Positions 49,141 to 61,755 of a stretch of DNA of 64,000 bases are shown here, one piece after another. Positions within the stretch are counted from its first letter, which is position 1. Every line of letters starts with the position of its first letter. The position numbers and the translations under genes were made by a program. Source of the DNA: Vicia villosa. Taxonomy: Eukaryota; Streptophyta; Magnoliopsida; Fabales; Fabaceae. The notes under the pieces were generated by a model that saw only the letters and a list, made by a program, of their open reading frames with translations, did no database searches and was not told the origin of the DNA. The DNA is taken from contig NC_081183.1 of NCBI RefSeq assembly GCF_029867415.1, positions 190,170,061 to 190,234,060 of the forward strand. Reading direction: 5' to 3'.

Positions 49141-50651
49141 TTCACACGAGGGGTGGATTATAATAAAAATAATTTTTCAAACATAACAAATTTGAATAGA
49201 TTTTTAAGTTGATTTGAAGAAAGAAGTAGAAGAGGATCCAACATGTAATTGTCTCGAGGGCGGTAAAGATTCCTACATGAGGATCTAACGTGTAATCGCC
49301 TTGAGGGGGATAATGATTCTTACATAAGGATTCATCATGTAATTGCCTAAAGGGGCAGAAATGATTCTTATGTGAGTATCCAATCCACCATGTAGTCGCT
49401 CGAGAGGCGGAAAGGATTTCATTTTCTAACTTCGAGATGACTTGCATGCAAGACATCAATAATGCAAACACTTGCATAAATTAATTTAATTGAGGGTCTC
49501 GTTAAAAACCATGTGTCGGCCTAATAATATAGGAAAATAGTATCTCCATTGAACATCATTATCAATACAAGCACGAATAATACAAGAATCCTACTTTGGC
49601 TAATGTAACTAAATATATCTTGTTCAATTCGACGAAAAACTAGACTTTGTAAGAAACGGTTTTCTCCAAAGCGTTGAACAAATATGGTTTTCTACAAAAA
49701 GATATTAATGTGACTTAACTGAGGGTGACTCGTGACCGACAGAAAGTTATAACATTTAAAAGAGATACACAACGAGTGCATCTTTAGTGAATTCCATTAT
49801 TGCAATGGAATTAGTGTCGAAAACATAGATAATGGTAAAAAGGACTTGTTCGAAAGTAAAAGAGACTACAACAAAATACTCAAAAGGAATAACTGAAAAG
49901 AAAGGAAGTTGCATTGAAATAAAAGTGGTGATTCACGTACATTAGCACACTTGAAACTTTATGCTTCCTTACGCTCAGAATGTAAAGTTTATAGGTGATT
50001 TAGTACAAATGAACACCCAAAATCCTTCGTTGGATCCTTTAATTTTAATGACTACAACCTAACTGCCTAAAGCCTAAAACCTGATAAACGTTTGACACGT
50101 CTTGATGTAACTGCTCCCCACGTCTTTGGCGTTTGTTTTCAAATACTTCTGTAACTACTGGTACTTTCAAATTTCAAATTCATCCCGCTCAAGTGCTTGC
50201 TTCGACGCCAACCTCCAGCACATAAACATAATTGGAAATTTTTATAAGTCTCAATCTTCAACGTGGTCCACAGACACACTTCGACCATCTTGCTCACCAC
50301 ATCGACTTATTTGCTACCTTATAACTTTTTCAGATCTCTGTCGACTTCAACTCCTTACAAATTGCTTTTGTAGAGTAAAATCTCTTAGTTCGTAAGACCC
50401 TTTCCTTAACTGCACCACTCAAATACCTTAAAATATTTTTAAGGTAACAGTCGCTGTGGTAGTTTCTTGTTGGCGATGATCCTTCTTCTTCAGCATTCAC
50501 GCCCTCCTCCTATGAGTGAGGGATTCATTGAAATGTCTCACCCAAAGATCATTCTGAAAAACTCCCACAAACATTTCCTATTTGGGGTGAACCACCTAAT
50601 AGTCGCCTTATTGAAATGGGTGAGATACTCCCTCAATGACTCTGATGGCCC
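49141..50651 (-). mobile_element. Probable gypsy retrotransposon remnant, non-coding part
   Basis: The sequence adjoins a minus-strand gag fragment and contains a minisatellite. No intact LTR could be delimited, so the element's extent is a guess. Confidence 0.35.
49230..49420. repeat. Minisatellite of about 48 bp, four diverged copies
   Basis: Units share GAGGATCCAACATGTAATTG and CTCGAGGGCGGAAAGGATT-like text, starting near 49,232, 49,279, 49,327 and 49,376. Confidence 0.8.
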
Positions 50652-50963
50652 TTAACATATGTTGAACTGTCTAGTGACGGTCAACTTTTGGTGCCTGATT
50701 GTAGTTGTAGCATATTGAATAATTTCTTCACCATGTCTTGATAGTTGGTGACAGAGTCTGGGGAGACCCGTATACCATCTCAAGGTTGTGTTTCTGAAAG
50801 GGTCAGACAAAAGCTTGCACTTCAGGAAGTCAGGCGCTTTGAAGATGGCCATTTGGGTGTTAATGGATGTCACGTGCTCGTATGGATCGCTGCATCCATT
50901 GAACTTAGCTGACGATGGCACTTTGAAGTTTTCGGAGACAGACACCTCCCATATATTTTCCAA
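50652..50963 (-). pseudogene. Gypsy gag fragment
   Basis: The 103-codon frame contains the plant Ty3/gypsy gag core: FKVPSSAKFNGCSDPYEHV, TSINTQMAIFKAPDFLKC, then KLLSDPFRNTTLRWYTGLPR and a decayed HRQ-like tail. Capsid only; no zinc knuckle or pol follows. It is related to the gag of the element at 58,315-62,220, which has the same GLP and FRNTT blocks in the other orientation. Confidence 0.85.
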
Positions 50964-51084
50964 TAGAGGCTAAGGGTCCGGGGCTTCTAGTTTGTCCACC
51001 ATATCAACTCCTTGTTGGTGTTCCCCCGTCATCTGATTCTTCACATGTCAGAGTAGTCGTCTTCTTTTTTAATTCCTTCTATTC

Positions 51085-51160
51085 CCCCAAGATTTGAACA
51101 TGAGACCTTGAGGAGAGCACACCCTCAAGACCCAAACTTTCACCACTAGGCCACACACGA
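51085..51160 (-). mobile_element. tRNA-derived SINE-like head
   Basis: On the minus strand, an A-box-like TGGCCTAGTGG (51,153-51,143) and a B-box GTTCAAATC (51,099-51,091) lie about 60 bases apart, followed by CTTGGGGGAATAGAAG. This is the usual start of plant SINEs. The tail is not clear because it runs into the gag region. Confidence 0.5.
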
Positions 51161-51179
51161 CTTCTTGAACATTGTTCGT

Positions 51180-52562
51180 TGACTTATTGCACACTACACC
51201 TATGAATGCACGTTATGGACGGAAAAATGGAAGTTGGACGACAAATCTAGTAAAGGGATGATCATACTAGAGGCAGGGCGCTCAAATTGGTAGATGAACG
51301 ACTCTGAAAGGATAGGATGTGCGCCTCCCGCCCTTACCTTAGGGCCTTCCTCAATTTTCCTACTACATAAACTAAAATTATTCTTATAATATAATTACAT
51401 AACTATTTTGAAATTAATTTTAAAATATTTTTAATATTAATATATGAAAAAGAAAAAGAAATACACTTAAAAACATTTAAATAATTTTAGATAAATTAAA
51501 AAAATCCATTGATAACATTAGATAAATAATTTCAAAATTTTCACGAGTATATAAGTAATTTTAGTATATGCATTAAATAAGTTAAATAAAAATATAGTAT
51601 ATATTATATGTAAATAAACTGGTAGTATTTCAATTTATCAAACATATATAAAAACATTACTTTTTTATCTGCGAAAAGTTTTAAAGTATTTATTTAGTAG
51701 TATCAATTGATTTTTTTTCAAAAGTGATATAAATTTTATTAATTTCTTAAATAATATTTTGTTATTTTTTGTTAATTTATTAGTATTTAAAATATTTTTA
51801 AAAAAATTAAAACATGCATTTAATTGGTTCAGAAGAGTAATATTCTATCTTATCTATTTAAACTCGTCTCAAATTCGGGATAAAAATTTACAAGACAATG
51901 ACATGATATGATAATTGTCAAGATTAGGTTATGACATAATAGTATTTATTCTATCATGTCATGTCTCTTATGATATGATTATGAGCACAACTCTTACCTA
52001 AGAAAACAACAAGTTTACTTTATACTCCTATATAAGTATAGATTCTCTTCAACACAGTTGAATACCATGAAACAAAGCTATCACATCACTGTAAAGAACA
52101 GTGAGGTCAGACTGGCAAATAAAAGGCTGACAGCATAATCATGACAACTCCTCCAAAGAAACTACTAAAATATACAGTATACAATTATAGGACTCAAAAT
52201 GTTAATCTAAAAGAAATCCTTCTTATTAATTTATCAAATGAGCTTTTAAATGACAAAGAAACTTCTTTCCGAGTAACCATGAAAAGATCTATAGCAACCA
52301 AATCAAATTTCTCTTTCTGTGTTTACTCTGTCAAATTTAACTGATATTTCATTGAAAACAGGTTGAAGTAGTACATCTATAGGTAAGCAGCTAGATTGAG
52401 CTATACATTTTTTAACATTTGGTTAACCAAGAAAGGGTAACCATGAAACAATTTTTCTTTCTTTTCCCTATTAGTAGCCGCTTATGTCTTTTATATTATG
52501 CTCTTGGTGATGCTCACTTTGCCTCAGCCCCAGAATTTAAGTTCTCCGAAGTCTCAACTCAA
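51180..52562. other. AT-rich spacer downstream of NPGR1
   Basis: It holds the NPGR1 3' UTR next to 52,562. The rest is AT-rich; no gene is seen. Confidence 0.45.
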
Positions 52563-55500
52563 TCACTCAAACTTTTGCACTGGAGTTGTAAACTTCAGCT
52601 CATAAGCAGCTTGAAAGCAATCTGCTGCTTGTTGTAATGAACCTTCCATTTTTGAAACCATTCCGAGATTGAACCATGCGTCGTGGTTTGTAGGTTCCAA
52701 TCGCAAAGCATTCATTAAAAAGCTTTTAGCCATTGGAAACGATTGCGTACCAAGTTTAATCAACAACTCCGCAGTTGAAACGATACTTGGAACATAATCA
52801 GGTTCTATAGACAATGAGATTGAGAATGAAACAAAGGCTTCCTTGTATAATGATTGTGCTTCAAACAACTTCCCTGCCATTGTCATAATCGTGTAACTTC
52901 ATATTAGTGATTTGTTAATGCACGGTGTTACCATTACCATGGTTAAAATGACATTAAGCCGAAACATTCAGCTTTTCATTAATTAAAAAGATGAACAAGC
53001 AGGTTTCAGATTCCATACCTGTAGTATGCCAACTTCTGGGAGAGAAAAACTCGACCGATTTTGCTTTGTCAACACAGGCTTTTGCATCAAGAAAGGAATT
53101 AACATCTGTATAAATGGTTGCTAAATCCTGCCATGCTTCCCTTTCCAACTTCCGTTCGGTTAACGCCTGCAAAGATATGAAAAGCAATGGAAATTATTAA
53201 TAATTCAAAATTGTCCATAATGTAGAAGATTCAGATTTAATTAACTAGTTTTAACATAAATTGATTTTTCCTCAAAAGTAACTAACACACACCTCATCCC
53301 GGAATATTTTTGCTTGATCAAACCCAAAGTTCTTAGCTTGAAGTGAAAGCTCTTTCCTGGCTTCTATTACTGCTAACAAGACTCTGTAGGTCTCAATAGC
53401 TTGCTTTGGTTGTTTCTGAGAAATTTGAAGTACAGCTTTGAGTCTTAGTAGCTCTAACTGATCTACGCTCGTGGCATCGTCTAAAGCAAAATCAACTATA
53501 GTTTCGGCATCCTTAAACCTCTTCTGTGCAGATACTATGAGAGCTAACAGCTGCCAACCTCTTGCAGAGCTTCCAACCGTCATGTCTGAGTACTTCATTA
53601 TATTCTGATAAGCCGCATCTAGATTCCTTTGAATCGCATTTTCGAGTCCAAGACTGAACAGCACTTCTGCGTTCGCATTTCCAGTTAGGGCAGCTGCATT
53701 TAGAAAGTTCAAAGACTCTTTTTGAAAATTAACTCTTTCAGAATCCACTACAGATGTTCTAGCTGCTGCCCCATAACAAACACCGAGAATTTGTTGGCCT
53801 TGTACTAAAAAATGCTCGTTTTGATGCTTGGCTAGACCAATAACTTGTTGTGAAAGTTTGATGCCTTCGTGAGCATGATTTGGATATTGGGAACACAGTT
53901 TTGCACCAAACAAATATGAAGAAAAATGAGGTATACACTTTGATTCAGAGCTACCACAAACCTTCCTCAAAAGATTCAAGGCTGCTTCGTTGTTTCCTGC
54001 TGCACTGTAACAAAGAGCAAGAAAATACCATCTATCGGCTCGACTGAAGATACCCGGTAGGATCTGCTCTACACAATCTGCCAATGACTCAAACATCCCA
54101 GTAATTGAAAGCGAAAATGTAAGATGATCGATTATTTCAGCATCCCAATCTATTGTCTGAAGCGCCATCATTCTCGATAGTATCAATAGCAAAAGTATCG
54201 CTTCTTCGATGTTACTCATCGGTGATGTTGAACCATTCACTAGCAAGTGAGATGGTAGGTTTACTTCAACACCGCCGTAGAGTAGTGTGGTAGCTAAATC
54301 CTTTTGTAGACAGGCCAACCTCCTCGGGTCCAAATTCCATGGCTTGACCAGTGCACGCCGATATGCAGTGACAGCTTCATCTAGAAAACCTGCCTTGATC
54401 CATAGATTTGGAAGCAACTCCAATGCTTTGTGGAACATTTCCTGCAACTTACAAACTTCACCAATACCTTCGGGCATTCCATTAGGAAGTGCTGACTCAA
54501 TTGTATCCACAATTATTCGGCATTCCTTCCCGGCCTCTGGTAGATAAGAATATGTCACTGATTATAGTTTATAGCCTCGGGTGCAAAAACACATATAATG
54601 TAGTAGCATTTATAAGGATATATGAATATGCATTGATAATAACAAGGAGAACTGTTCAAGATTCACTTGACGTCTAGATTATGGGAAAACGTGTAAAAGA
54701 GATTATGATTAGGGTTTCAAATTAGATCCAACGGCCGCAACACAGCAAAAACATGCACAATGTAGTACCATTTATAGGCATTTATGAATATGCAGTGACG
54801 CTAACACGGAGAATTGCTCAAGTCCAAGACTTCATCATTGAATTACAGCTTTTAACAAAACTATCAATAACTGCAGCTTTTTACAAGAGCATTCCCAACC
54901 AAGCAACACAACAATGTAGATTATGGAAACGTCGAAAATAGATAATGATTATATGGTGGTAATACCTTCGTATCGCTCAAGCTTCTCTAAGGATTTGGCT
55001 TTAAGCAAAATTGCTTCAAGAAGCAGGCTTACTGAATGTATTGACATCAAATTAGGAAGCACGGTACCCGCCTTGGAACGAGGTTTTCTAGGCTTGTTTC
55101 TTTCAGCTATAGCCCTGATCATCCTTGGGGTCAAAGAACCAATATCAATACCCTGAAGCACTTGAAGGGCAGCATCAAAGTTCCCTCTTTGATATTCAAG
55201 CCTCCCCAACAAAGCTCTAGCTTCCTTAAAATTCAAATAAATCGGAGAAAATAACATCAAAACATCGCCACTAGTCCAACTAATATTAGCAGAAAATAGC
55301 CATAATCTATTTTTACAAACAGCTTCATAAATAAAGAAAGAAACATATTAGGGCATGTTGGTGTTTCCTATTTTCATTTTCATTGATAAAATAAACATTA
55401 GAAAAGGTATTATCAACATTTTGAAAATAAAATTCAAAACATTATTCAGTGTTTCCAAAAACACATTCGATCTATGTTTGGTTTCACTGTTGTAGAACTT

Positions 55501-56116
55501 AGAAATGATTCTCGATGTGTAGAATTGATTTTGATATGTTTAGTAGCTCTCAAATAAAATTGATTTTGCTTTCAAGAATTGATTCTACTTAATCTTGATG
55601 TGTAATTTTTTAATCTAAATGTGATTTTTATACTAAAATTTACGGTTCAACTATTTTTTACAAAAAATTATTCAAACATAAATCACTTTATCTTCAATTC
55701 ACTTTTAGTCAGAATTAATTTTACATAATCAATTTACTCATAATCATTTTTTTTCACCTCATAACCAAACACACACCTAATTAGGTAATTTGCTTCATTC
55801 TTATCTATATCACAATCAAAAAGAAAAAATCATAACCAAATGCAATTTCAGCCAACCACAAAGCACAAATTGAAAACAATAATTGAAAACATTGTCAGAA
55901 ACCAAACAAACTCTTAACTCCTACCTCATAGTTCAATGAAAGAGCTTCTTTTAGAGTAGATTCAACATCTTCAACTTGGTTTTCATTGAACTTAGATTCC
56001 CAATCTCCAGTCCTTGAAGACAATCCACTAGCAGAGAAATCCCTTGTTGCTAATGAATCAGGTGACTGTGGCACCTCTTCAAATTTATGTTGCTCTCCAG
56101 AACAAGCACACAACAT
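52563..56116 (-). CDS. NPGR1: NPGR1, calmodulin-binding TPR protein (No Pollen Germination Related 1), 717 aa
   Basis: Five coding exons join in phase with GT-AG introns: 56,116-55,925, 55,224-54,966, 54,536-53,293, 53,166-53,019 and 52,873-52,563. The start MLCACSGEQHKFEEVPQSP is the conserved NPG-family N-terminus, followed by DSLATRDFSASGLSSR and then STLKEALSLNYEEARALLGR. Tetratricopeptide repeats cover most of the rest, with clear units at LGRLEYQRGNFDAALQVLQG (about 70-90), KALELLPNLWIKAGFLDEAV, FLALCYSAAGNNEAALNLLR, and the C-terminal pair AWQDLATIYTDVNSFLDAKA and AWFNLGMVSKMEGSLQQAAD. The end is AYELKFTTPVQKF. Arabidopsis NPG1 is needed for pollen tube germination and the family binds calmodulin; it was later linked to pectate lyase-like partners and a PI4-kinase complex. 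Full length, no defects. Confidence 0.95.
54580..54830. repeat. Tandem duplication inside NPGR1 intron 2
   Basis: A block starting GCAAAAACACATATAATGTAG (54,581) recurs in diverged form at 54,745 (GCAAAAACATGCACAATGTAG) and runs about 78 bp, 165 bp apart. It is intronic and not coding. Confidence 0.75.
55370..55770. repeat. MITE-like AGAATTGATT-rich repeat in NPGR1 intron 1
   Basis: The stretch is rich in AGAATTGATTTTGA and AAAATTGATT motifs and ends CACCTCATAACCAAACACACA. Similar text occurs at 56,860-57,080, 57,960-58,260 and 62,390-62,520, marking a dispersed family. Ends are not clear. Confidence 0.5.
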
Positions 56117-58314
56117 CTTCCAAAAAGCTATAGATCTTTCCTTTTCAAAATGAACCTAACAAAAATCACTTCTCAACAAAAAATCACTTCACAACAAAAA
56201 TCACTTCTCCACAAAAATCACTCTTCTCAAAGGATCACAACAAAATCAATGTATCAAACATGAATCAATAATCACTACAATTTATAAATTTAATCAAAAC
56301 AACTGTAATGTACTATAGCAACATTGAAAATTTCCAACTTTATATCAAGAAATGATGAATTAGGGATCAAAAAGTAGCTTTTAGAACACTGAATAGAAAT
56401 TCACAATGCAATTAAAAAATGGTTTTTTTAAGAAGAAAAACACGGGTGAGGAAAAAAAGGGATTATGGAGAAACGGCAATGGGAACGGAGCATTGGATTT
56501 ACCGCAACACAGATTCCAAAAATTAGGACTTTTTTGCAGTCTTCAACACAGCATGATAGCTACCCTTCTGATGAACTTTCTGTTTCTCTGTCTCAATATT
56601 TTCAAATTTGATCTTAAAATATTCATCTAGTTTATAGACCACCTAAAAAAAGTAAAAAAGTGATTTTATAAATAAAGAAGAATCACTTTTTTTTAATCAT
56701 AAATTTGAAATAGAAAGAAAAGATAATTTTATTCAAAGTATGTTTTATATTGAATATGAATTTTGACACCTAGTAAAAAAAATTTAGAGTATTTGATTGA
56801 GTCTTACTAATAGAATTGAGTTTGGTGTGATTGATTTTTTTTTAAATTGAATTTGGATATATTTATGTAAAAGTGAGTTGAACAATAAATTTCAATGTTA
56901 TAGTCACTCAGAATCAGTTTTAAAGATAGAAGTTCAAATTTTAACTTCAAGTAGAATCAATTTTAAAAGCATAATTAGTTCTATTTTTGATAAACGAAAC
57001 AACTCAAAATCACCGAGAATCAATAGAATTGATTATAGATCTTTCAAAAATCAATTCAAACATGTTATAAGATGGTATGAGTTTTTCTGGCTTAATCAAA
57101 AAAATTAAACTTAAATTCAACTCTGAGTATGCAGCAGTGTCCTTCCCGAAAGTTTTTAGTCTCTATGCGCAAATATTCAATTTATATTTATTTATTTTTA
57201 AGAGGTGAAAAATGTTGGTTATTTTTTATTGAAAAAACTCAAAAAGTATAGATTATGGAAAGTATTGTTCCATAGGTAAGAAAAATCTCAAAATTTATTG
57301 AAGATTTGTAATAGAATTTATGTTAATTTACCAATTATAGAACTATGAACAATGAACTTAGGACAAAGATTTTCTGAATCAAGATTCAATCTTAATTGTA
57401 GTTGGTAAGAAATAATGGTTGTACTCGTTGACAAATGTAAGTAAGATTCATATAAAAGCTAAAGTAATCAATTATACATTAATTAAGAATGTTGATTAAT
57501 ATAGAGCACTAAAAAAAAGTATTTTAATTAAAGAGGGACCTTTTTTATAAATAAAATGAAAATCAAGCAACTTTGGTTAGTAAATTTAAGTTAACATGAA
57601 ATGGTTTAATCGTGTTAAATCAAGTAAGTTTATAATTATGCAAAGATATATGATTATAGATATTTGAATTGGAATATGCGGTATCTTGTTTATTAATTAT
57701 TAAAAAATGAAATTTTGATCACAAAACTATTAGAAAATACAAATGTATTAAGAAAATCAGAGATTGAATATAAATTAACATTATTAGATTGTTAAATTTT
57801 ATTTATATCTCAGTTAAAATTTTAAATTATAAAAATGAAAGGGTTAGTTAGGATATCAAAGTGATAAAATTAAAAAGAAAAACTACCGGTTGACCAAATT
57901 TTACTTTACTTAAAAAAAAGCCATCAACTTACATATTTGCTATATTTGGTTTACATCGGGTAGAATTTAAAAAGCAATTATAAAGGCATGTAATTGATTT
58001 TGATATTTTTTATTCTTTTAAATCAAATTGATCATGTTTTTAGAATTTATTCTATTTGAAAAAAAAAATTAAAAAGCAATTCTAAAAATGTGCATTTTGA
58101 TTATGATCTTTTTTTTTTAAATTGTAACTTTTTATGTTTTTAAAATTTATTCTATTTGAAAATAGAATTTGTAGTTTTGAGTTTAAATGTAATTTTAACT
58201 TTATAATTTATCATTCAATTTACTTATGTATAAATGTAATCAAACATAAATCATCTTAGACTACCTTTGGATTCATGGAATGAAATAAAATAAAATGGTA
58301 TAAAAATAATATGG
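56117..58314. other. Spacer upstream of NPGR1 with diverged MITE-like text
   Basis: The first few hundred bases should hold the NPGR1 5' UTR and promoter; a short tandem of AAAAATCACTTCTC units lies at 56,160-56,225. Further right the AATCAATTTTA-rich family described for intron 1 recurs. No gene is seen. Confidence 0.45.
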
Positions 58315-58784
58315 TGATATATTTAGAAAGGAACTTGGGACACGGAGAATGTCATATGACTAGTCCTTCGTTCTTCCTAAGTCGTTCTTTCATTAGTTCG
58401 GGCGCCTTTATGTCGGTTCGAGTGCCCCTTATATGTATGCACCGCCTGAATCCATAATGTCTTTGTTCATAGTGTGTGATCATGCGTGAGATGTGTGTCG
58501 GGTCAACGAACCGATCGTGGAATGTATCTACGCTCCCTAGGTTTCAAGGAATCAACCACTCATTCCTAGAGTGGTTGCTATATTTAAGGGAGACTATGCT
58601 CAAACTCCCTAGAGCTATAAATACATTATGGATTCAGAAACATTTGAGAACAACCAGTAACAGAGAAAAAATATATAGAAATAGTGGCTTCTCCCCTCAC
58701 GTGAGCTAACTCTAAACACTCTAAAGTCTATGACAACCCTTATCCATTATGAATTGTCACGCATTTGTACTTTTGGCAAGTACA
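58315..58784 (+). repeat. 5' LTR of the gypsy element
   Basis: It starts TGATATATTTAG and ends GGCAAGTACA before the PBS-like TGGCACC. TATAAATA is at 58,616-58,623. Confidence 0.75.
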
Positions 58785-58875
58785 ATTGGCACCTACCGCG
58801 AGGCTTCGATAAAGTTGACTTGGGCCGCCATCACCGTATTCAACCATAGTATTGCCTTTGTGTTCATCCTTCACC

Positions 58876-59760
58876 ATGGTGAATAAAAAGAAAGCGACTC
58901 CGACCAACAAGGAATCTGACGGTGAGGAAAGTGGCATAACATAGATGTGTGCTGCTATGGACAACCTTTGTTTCCAAAACCAAACCTTCGAGGACAATGT
59001 TCTCCATATTCAGCACCGTCAACAAGAAACTCATATGGTGGTTGAATTATAAATATTGGAACCCCAACCTCTATCAGACGATATATGAGAGGCACCCATC
59101 CGTGAGAACTTTAAGCCTCAATCATTGGCTAAGTTCGATGGACACATTGATCCTTAAGATCATGTGGACTTTATCAGTACCAAGATGGTCATCGTTGGGA
59201 CACCTAACTTCCTTGAATACAAGCTTTTTTCTGACACCTTTAGGAACACAACCTTTAGATGGTGTATGGGCCTCCCCAAGCTCTCGGTCACCAACTATTA
59301 AGACCTGGTGAAGAATATAGTCCACCAATTTGCCACAAGCAAGCATCGAAAGCTAACTGCCACTAGTCTGTTTAATATGCGTTAGGAATCATCAAACACG
59401 GCGAGGGAGTAATTCAACTACTTCAAATAAGCAACAATCAAGGTAGTCTACCTGGGCCAGGAAATGTTTGTATGAGCATTTCAAAACGGGCTTAGGACAG
59501 AACACTTCAACAAACCTCTCACCTAAAGACCAACAACGTCGTTAGCCGAAGTAATAACACAGGCATAATGTTATATCATGGGCAAGGAAAGTAATGTTGA
59601 TAAGAAGGTATGTGATGGTATGTGATGCAAATGAGTGTGTTCCCGGTGCAGACAACCTGTAAAGGAACCAATAAACCTCGCCTATGAGAGACAAAATGAT
59701 ATTTAAGCGAATCAGAAAGCTCGCTAAAAGCTTCACCCCTCCCACTTAACGCACGTCATG
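58876..59760 (+). pseudogene. Gypsy gag, decayed
   Basis: From MVNKKKATPTNKES at 58,876 the frame shows FQNQTFEDNVLHIQ, then (after shifts) SLAKFDGHIDP, HVDFISTKMVIVGTPNFLEY, KLFSDTFRNTTFRWCMGLPK, and HQFATSKHRKLTATSLFNMR. Multiple stops interrupt it. It encoded the capsid region of a Ty3/gypsy element, probably of the Tat/Athila side, judging only from this gag style. Confidence 0.8.
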
Positions 59761-60622
59761 ATCAGATATGGCAAGAGGTCATGCACGTGCATAATATTCT
59801 TCAATCTACGACTCCCAAGACATAAATCATGGGACCTAATCCTCACAGTTCATGTAAGTTCCATAAGGTTAAGGACGTCAAATGGAGGATTGTCACCAAC
59901 TCATAAAGGAAATAGAACGCCTCATTTAAGAGGGTTATATAAAAAATATATCAAAGTCAACCCCGCTAAAGGATCTGGCGAATATAATTGACATGGGTGA
60001 TACTCGTCGAACACTCCAGCATCCAACAAAGGATAAGGAGCCAACTAAATAAGGCGAAGACCAGTCCATTTAGTATACCCTTAACACTATCACAGGAGGA
60101 TTTGTCAAATGCGATATTTCCAGTTGCGTCTGCAAGGAGATGGCTCGCGTTTACCCATTGATCATTGCATGATTGTTAGTCCAAGCAAGGGAAAACTTGA
60201 GGGTGTCATTCTACACGGTAGTAACTAAGGATAAACTTTCCCTCCCACTTGTAATCACAAAATTTTCCCTCCAACCTTAGATGTGGTTAGAGTAAGGTTT
60301 AAATGAGGCCCTCACAAGAAGAGCGAGCAAGGCTACCCAACCCGAGAGAACATGAGCCTTGGTGCAGTAAAAGGAGAAAACATTTTGATGGTTAGGTTAA
60401 TCCCTAACCGCCGACATATGATCTCAAATTTCCTAATCAAGATCCAACCATTGGGTACGATTTAGTAGTGAGGCACATTGAGCATCATAAGAACCTAAGC
60501 CGCAAAAGAAGAAAATGGGAGGCAAATCCTAACCTCACGAATGGTGGGTAGATTAAAGTAAAATACGGAAGTATAAGAGGCATTAAAAGTCATGTTGGCC
60601 CTTTCCAATATATAGCACACCT

Positions 60623-60981
60623 CTAGAATAACTCATTCTTTGTCATCAGAGGAAGAAAAAGTAAGTTGCATCTGTACGGAGGCTGCATGATCGTGGGTGG
60701 TATAAACGATCCAAGTTCCCTAACATCCATGGGCTCAAAGTCTGAGATAGTCATAATCTTCCTATTTACCAGGAAAACATAAGGAAAAGAGAATTCAATA
60801 TCATTTTCATCACTCTTATCACTTTCTAAATTAAGAGAACTCTCACAACGTCTAAACATGCCTAAGTCCATTAATCTACAGTTAAATATACTGTTGGGAA
60901 GCCTAGAATTTATATAGAAATGGTTCCACTGGACTTTCACTTTAGGTTGCCATCCTCGTCGAAATCTTTAATAGTCGCCAT
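60623..60981 (-). CDS. Antisense ORF of the gypsy element
   Basis: On the minus strand a frame starts MATIKDFDEDGNLK at 60,981 and, after a one-base shift near 60,941, continues as VQWNHFYINSRLPNSIFN through SSLNLESDKSDENDIEFSFP to a stop at 60,623. The composition is protein-like and not simple. A TATATAAAG box lies 140-150 bases upstream on the same strand. Antisense ORFs between pol and 3' LTR are known in some Tat-lineage elements; I cannot assign a function. The frameshift may make it a pseudogene. About 119 codons in all. Confidence 0.5.
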
Positions 60982-61123
60982 AAATAAAAGGGGAAAGGGG
61001 AAGTACATATGCGGAGTATGATTTAGAGCTTGTTGAGGGGCAGAAAGTTACGAAGTAAGAAAGAATGGTTTTCAAACTCTAGAAATGAAGTTTGAGGAAA
61101 AATAAAAAGATGATTTGCTTCCT

Positions 61124-61132
61124 CTTTATATA
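61124..61132 (-). promoter_or_regulatory. TATA box for the antisense ORF
   Basis: Reads TATATAAAG on the minus strand, about 145 bases before the MATIKDF start, in otherwise mixed sequence. Confidence 0.45.
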
Positions 61133-61344
61133 AGAAAAGGAAACTAGGGGTAATCAAAGGGCCATAGGTTTTGAATCAGATATGAAATGTTTTGTACGTT
61201 TCAACACATGCCAAAGAAATATGGCTAGTTGGACATCCCAAGGTTAAGTCTTCATCGATGACACTAAATGACTTGCACATTTTCCTACCCAATAAATGAC
61301 TGGGGATATCCCCATCTGACGTGTGGCACATCATCAAACACCTG

Positions 61345-61615
61345 TAAGTATCACCTGAGAGACTCAAAAAAATATCACTAGAGGGACTCAAATAAGTATC
61401 GCTTGAGGGACTTAACTAAGTCTATCCAAAGAGACTCAACTAAGTCTCACCCAAGGACTCAACTAGTTCTCACCAAAGAGACTCAAATAAGTCTCGCCTG
61501 AAGGACTCAGCTAATTCTTGTCGGGGGGACTTAACTACATCTCTCTTGAGGAACTCAACTAAATTTCGCCTACGGGACTAAACTAATTCCTGTCGTGGAA
61601 GGTTTAGTTGACCCT
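61345..61615. repeat. Minisatellite of about 26 bp, ten diverged units
   Basis: Units follow the pattern GGACTCAACTAAGTCTCGCC with variable ends. It lies just before the 3' LTR. Confidence 0.9.
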
Positions 61616-61755
61616 CGCCCAGAAATATCATGTGAAACCTTAAGACCTAAAGGCATGAACAAAGCCTTTATAAGGCTCATCAAGAAGGATCGGAGATGGG
61701 CTAAGGGCTAAATACTTCCGCCTCTATGATCCCTCATGCTTGAGGGATTGCGTAG

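Noticed and set aside
49230..49420. CRISPR-like spaced repeats
   Set aside because: Diverged head-to-tail minisatellite in a plant genome; no constant repeat with unique spacers. The same applies to 61,345-61,615.
51085..51160. Functional tRNA gene
   Set aside because: Box spacing and the lack of a cloverleaf fit a SINE head, not a tRNA.
54287..54547. Plus-strand 86-codon ORF
   Set aside because: Opposite NPGR1 exon 3; shadow.
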